A DNA stretch of 41,332 nucleotides from CAYVQU01 sp964453155 (lineage in GTDB: Bacteria; Chloroflexota; Anaerolineae; Anaerolineales; UBA11858), in assembly GCA_964453155.1 (NCBI GenBank), contig CAYVQU010000024.1:1-41332 (forward strand). The letters run 5' to 3'. The notes beneath the pieces are model-generated. The model did no database searches, had not been told where the DNA came from, and saw only the letters and a list, made by a program, of their open reading frames with translations. Shown piece by piece: positions 39,368-41,332 of this stretch (within the stretch, counting starts at the first letter, position 1; every line of letters starts with the position of its first letter). The translations under genes were made by a program, and so were the position numbers.

Positions 39368-39746
39368 ATGCGTCAGTTGCAGTTCGTCTCTTTATGATTT
39401 CGTAAGCTTCTTCCAGAGTGTCTGCAAAATGAAGTTTGCCAAATGTATTTGAGAATATCCGCGCCATCCGCCGGATTATTCCGCGGGCACCCGTAATCAC
39501 TAAAATTCCGGTGAAGTTGGGGTGGGGCATAATTTTATGAGCCCGGGGATAATGTCCCAAGGCATCCGCGGGTAGGCCAATACAGTCCGTAAAATCGGCG
39601 ATTACACTTGATTTATGGGAAATCGTGTCTTGTAAAGCCTTACGCTCTTCAATCCCTTGTAGATATTCTTCAGATGTAAATTTTTCTACTATCTTGAACA
39701 AGATGATCGTTTTCTCAGCATTGGCCCAGTTGACGGAAATTGGCAT
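39366..39746 (-). CDS. STAS/SpoIIAA-like small protein
   Basis: A ~126-residue soluble protein. It alternates strands and helices: TIILFKIVEKFT, a helix EEYLQGIEERKALQ, VIADFTDCIGLP (strand ending in an acidic turn), FTGILVITGARG, then ARIFSNTFGKLHFA and a closing helix TLEEAYEIIKRR. This is the layout of SpoIIAA/STAS-like proteins, which act as phospho-switch or lipid-binding modules; the assignment is tentative. An AGGAG lies eight bases before the ATG at 39746; the GTG at 39755 that opens the frame overlaps this site. It is convergent with the GAF kinase, so a shared pathway is possible but unproven. Confidence 0.6.
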   Translation of the reverse strand: MPISVNWANAEKTIILFKIVEKFTSEEYLQGIEERKALQDTISHKSSVIADFTDCIGLPADALGHYPRAHKIMPHPNFTGILVITGARGIIRRMARIFSNTFGKLHFADTLEEAYEIIKRRTATDA

Positions 39747-39912
39747 CGCATCCACTCCTAGTTTTTAACCTAGTTGAGATTATAGCGCGATCCCGTCAAT
39801 TTCCGAAGGATTATATTGACCGACTGATCAGTTAGTCAATGAAAGGATGACAAAGGCTCCGTAGTTAAAGAGTGAGAAAATGAGCGCCGAGAGTTGGGCC
39901 ATAATTTTAGGA

Positions 39913-41058
39913 TCATTTTACGATGGCAGTTTCAAGTGAGTAGATCGGGGGTAGAAAATCTGCCAGTAGTTCCCAAGTATCGCCGTCATCTTGGCTGAAG
40001 AAGATCTGCCCAGTGCTGGTACCCACATAAATACCCGCGTTTTTGCAATTATCGGTGGCCATTGCACCGCGCAACACTACGAGATAGGCTCGTTCGGGCA
40101 ATCCTTGGGTAAGGGCTTCCCAGGTTTCGCCGCGGTTGCGGCTGCGCCAGATGACAAATTTTCCATCTATTGAAACTCGATACTGATCACTCTCTTCGGG
40201 GACGATAAAAATCGTGTCGGGGTCATGGGGATGGACCACAATGGGGAATCCAAAACGAGAGGGGAGTTGGCCTGCGCCGATGTCGATCCACTCAAGCCCT
40301 GCATTATCACTGCGGTACATGCCACAATGGTTTTGCTGGTATAACCTTTCTGGGAGGGTCGGATGTTGGGCAATTTTGTGAACGCATTGGCCGTATTCGG
40401 GGTATTTCTGCGGCAGAAAGTCAGCCCGGACATTTTGATTCCGCGGTGTCCAGGTTTCACCGTTGTCAGAGGTGTAATAGCAGCCCCCCGTCGAGATAGC
40501 GACCCACATTTGAGCCGGATCGGTGGGGTGCGGTAAGATGGTGTGTAAGGCTAAACCGCCCGCGCCTGGAAACCAGTCTTGGCGGTGAGGGTGATTATAA
40601 AGCCCGTTATTGATCTCCCAGGTTTGGCCGCGATCCGTGGAGCGAAACAGCGCGGCGGGTTGGACCCCCGCATAAAGCACACCTGGTTCATGCGCTTTCC
40701 CCGGCGTAATATTCCAGGTTTGAATTACCTTCTCTGGGGTTTTGATCGCATCTTCTGGACTTCGAGCTTCATCAGGGGTGTTCAACGGTCTGCCAGAGGT
40801 GGACGGACTCTCAAAAGACGGTGATTTTTCGGCTTGGGTCCAGTTGGCGCCAAAATCATCTGAGTAATGGGTACTCGGGCCGAAAACATCATGGGCCGCG
40901 GCCACATGTAGCCGTTGATCGCGCGGATCGAGTTGCATATGTAGCACATTCCAGGCTTTAAAATGCAAATCACTGCACTGCCACTTTTGACGATTTTCAT
41001 CGCTAGAGAAAATCAGGCCGCCTTTCCGTGTACCAACAAACACCTTTACTTTTTTCAT
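39913..41058 (-). CDS. BNR/sialidase-like beta-propeller protein
   Basis: A 381-residue protein of BNR-repeat (Asp-box) type, as in exo-alpha-sialidase-like and photosystem-stability-factor-like propellers. Asp-box motifs recur: STDRGQTWE, TSDNGETWT, SDNAGLEWI, SRNRGETWE, SQDDGDTWE. The opening KVFVGTRKGGLIFSSDENR is a typical first blade. The signature Arg triad of true sialidases is not evident, so it may be a non-enzymatic propeller. AGGGAG eight bases before the ATG at 41058 fixes the start, and no signal peptide remains after that choice. It stands alone; the last ~270 bases of the window (41059-41332) hold no gene I can support. Confidence 0.82.
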   Translation of the reverse strand: MKKVKVFVGTRKGGLIFSSDENRQKWQCSDLHFKAWNVLHMQLDPRDQRLHVAAAHDVFGPSTHYSDDFGANWTQAEKSPSFESPSTSGRPLNTPDEARSPEDAIKTPEKVIQTWNITPGKAHEPGVLYAGVQPAALFRSTDRGQTWEINNGLYNHPHRQDWFPGAGGLALHTILPHPTDPAQMWVAISTGGCYYTSDNGETWTPRNQNVRADFLPQKYPEYGQCVHKIAQHPTLPERLYQQNHCGMYRSDNAGLEWIDIGAGQLPSRFGFPIVVHPHDPDTIFIVPEESDQYRVSIDGKFVIWRSRNRGETWEALTQGLPERAYLVVLRGAMATDNCKNAGIYVGTSTGQIFFSQDDGDTWELLADFLPPIYSLETAIVK

Positions 41059-41332
41059 GACTGGCTCCCTGAACAAAACTAAATAAAATATACTAAATAA
41101 TACCGTAAATATCATATTTTTTCTATAAGAGGATGGGGCTAATGAAATTTTGCACTTCCTATCATCCGGGCCTCAAATCATCCCCACTTGGGGACTCCAG
41201 CTTTTAACCAAAAAAACTCCTGATTTCTCAAGAGCATCTTAGGTGACTCACGGAGAATTGAATAGAAGCCCCGTTAGGGGTAGCAGAACATAATAGTGTG
41301 GTTAGTTACACCACTGTTGAATAAGAGCTAAA

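Noticed and set aside
1..41332. CRISPR arrays, tRNA and rRNA genes
   Set aside because: No regularly spaced direct repeats and no cloverleaf or rRNA-like stretches were seen; the direct repeats found are coding or palindromic.
41260..41332. Hairpin AGCCCC-GTT-AGGGGT and a short GTGTGGTTAGTTACACCAC palindrome at the window end
   Set aside because: Resembles a dispersed repeat or IS end, but the sequence stops here and no transposase or second end can be seen, so no call is made.

Overview
The window looks like a piece of an uncultivated Chloroflexota (class Anaerolineae or close relative) chromosome. The signs are a base composition near 50% GC by eye, lipoproteins and membrane proteins with Thr-Pro linkers, LysM and CAP proteins, a MutL-like/DUF6754 operon of a kind I associate with this phylum, and an archaeal-type upper mevalonate cluster. 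No rRNA, tRNA, CRISPR array, transposase or phage gene was seen. Several genes appear to be read from leaderless or near-leaderless transcripts, with a -10 box about 6-9 bases in front of the start codon.

Layout. 55-1940: a metallophosphoesterase and a DUF4349 lipoprotein. 2012-5722: an apparently self-contained signalling cassette: a Pho-box-like triple operator, a secreted acidic protein with three tandem ~80-95 residue repeats, an OmpR-family regulator, and a histidine kinase whose extracytoplasmic sensor carries one copy of the same repeat. 5730-11811: housekeeping genes (rsmG, recF, def, a cyclic-nucleotide/PH-like membrane protein, a phosphohexomutase). 11973-12563: a protein with an N-terminal membrane segment and a C-terminal LPETG anchor. 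12700-20822: a tightly packed seven-gene minus-strand operon: small protein, DUF6754 membrane protein, membrane protein, a 929-residue zinc-ribbon protein with 19 PDWL-like motifs, membrane protein, MutL-like ASKHA ATPase, and a barrel/KOW-like protein. 20992-22983: a CAP-LysM surface protein, a small membrane protein and a flavin-reductase-like protein.

23222-27228: a CHAT-domain (caspase-like) protease translationally coupled to a membrane-anchored TolB-type beta-propeller protein. 27288-32436: PhoD-like phosphatase, glutamate racemase, a C26 amidotransferase, rplS, a Nudix hydrolase and a LysM lipoprotein. 32692-37193: HMG-CoA reductase, HMG-CoA synthase, a thiolase-family protein and a DUF35 zinc-ribbon/OB protein, all on the minus strand, with palindromic repeats in the gaps. 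The thiolase lacks the usual catalytic Cys and His residues. 37609-41058: a GAF-GAF histidine kinase, a STAS/SpoIIAA-like protein and a BNR/sialidase-like propeller.

The strongest candidates for undescribed biology are the repeat protein/kinase cassette (2012-5722), the CHAT-propeller pair (23222-27228), the seven-gene operon with its multivalent PDWL protein (12700-20822), and the active-site-degenerate thiolase inside the mevalonate cluster. Intergenic palindromes of at least four families are scattered through the window.
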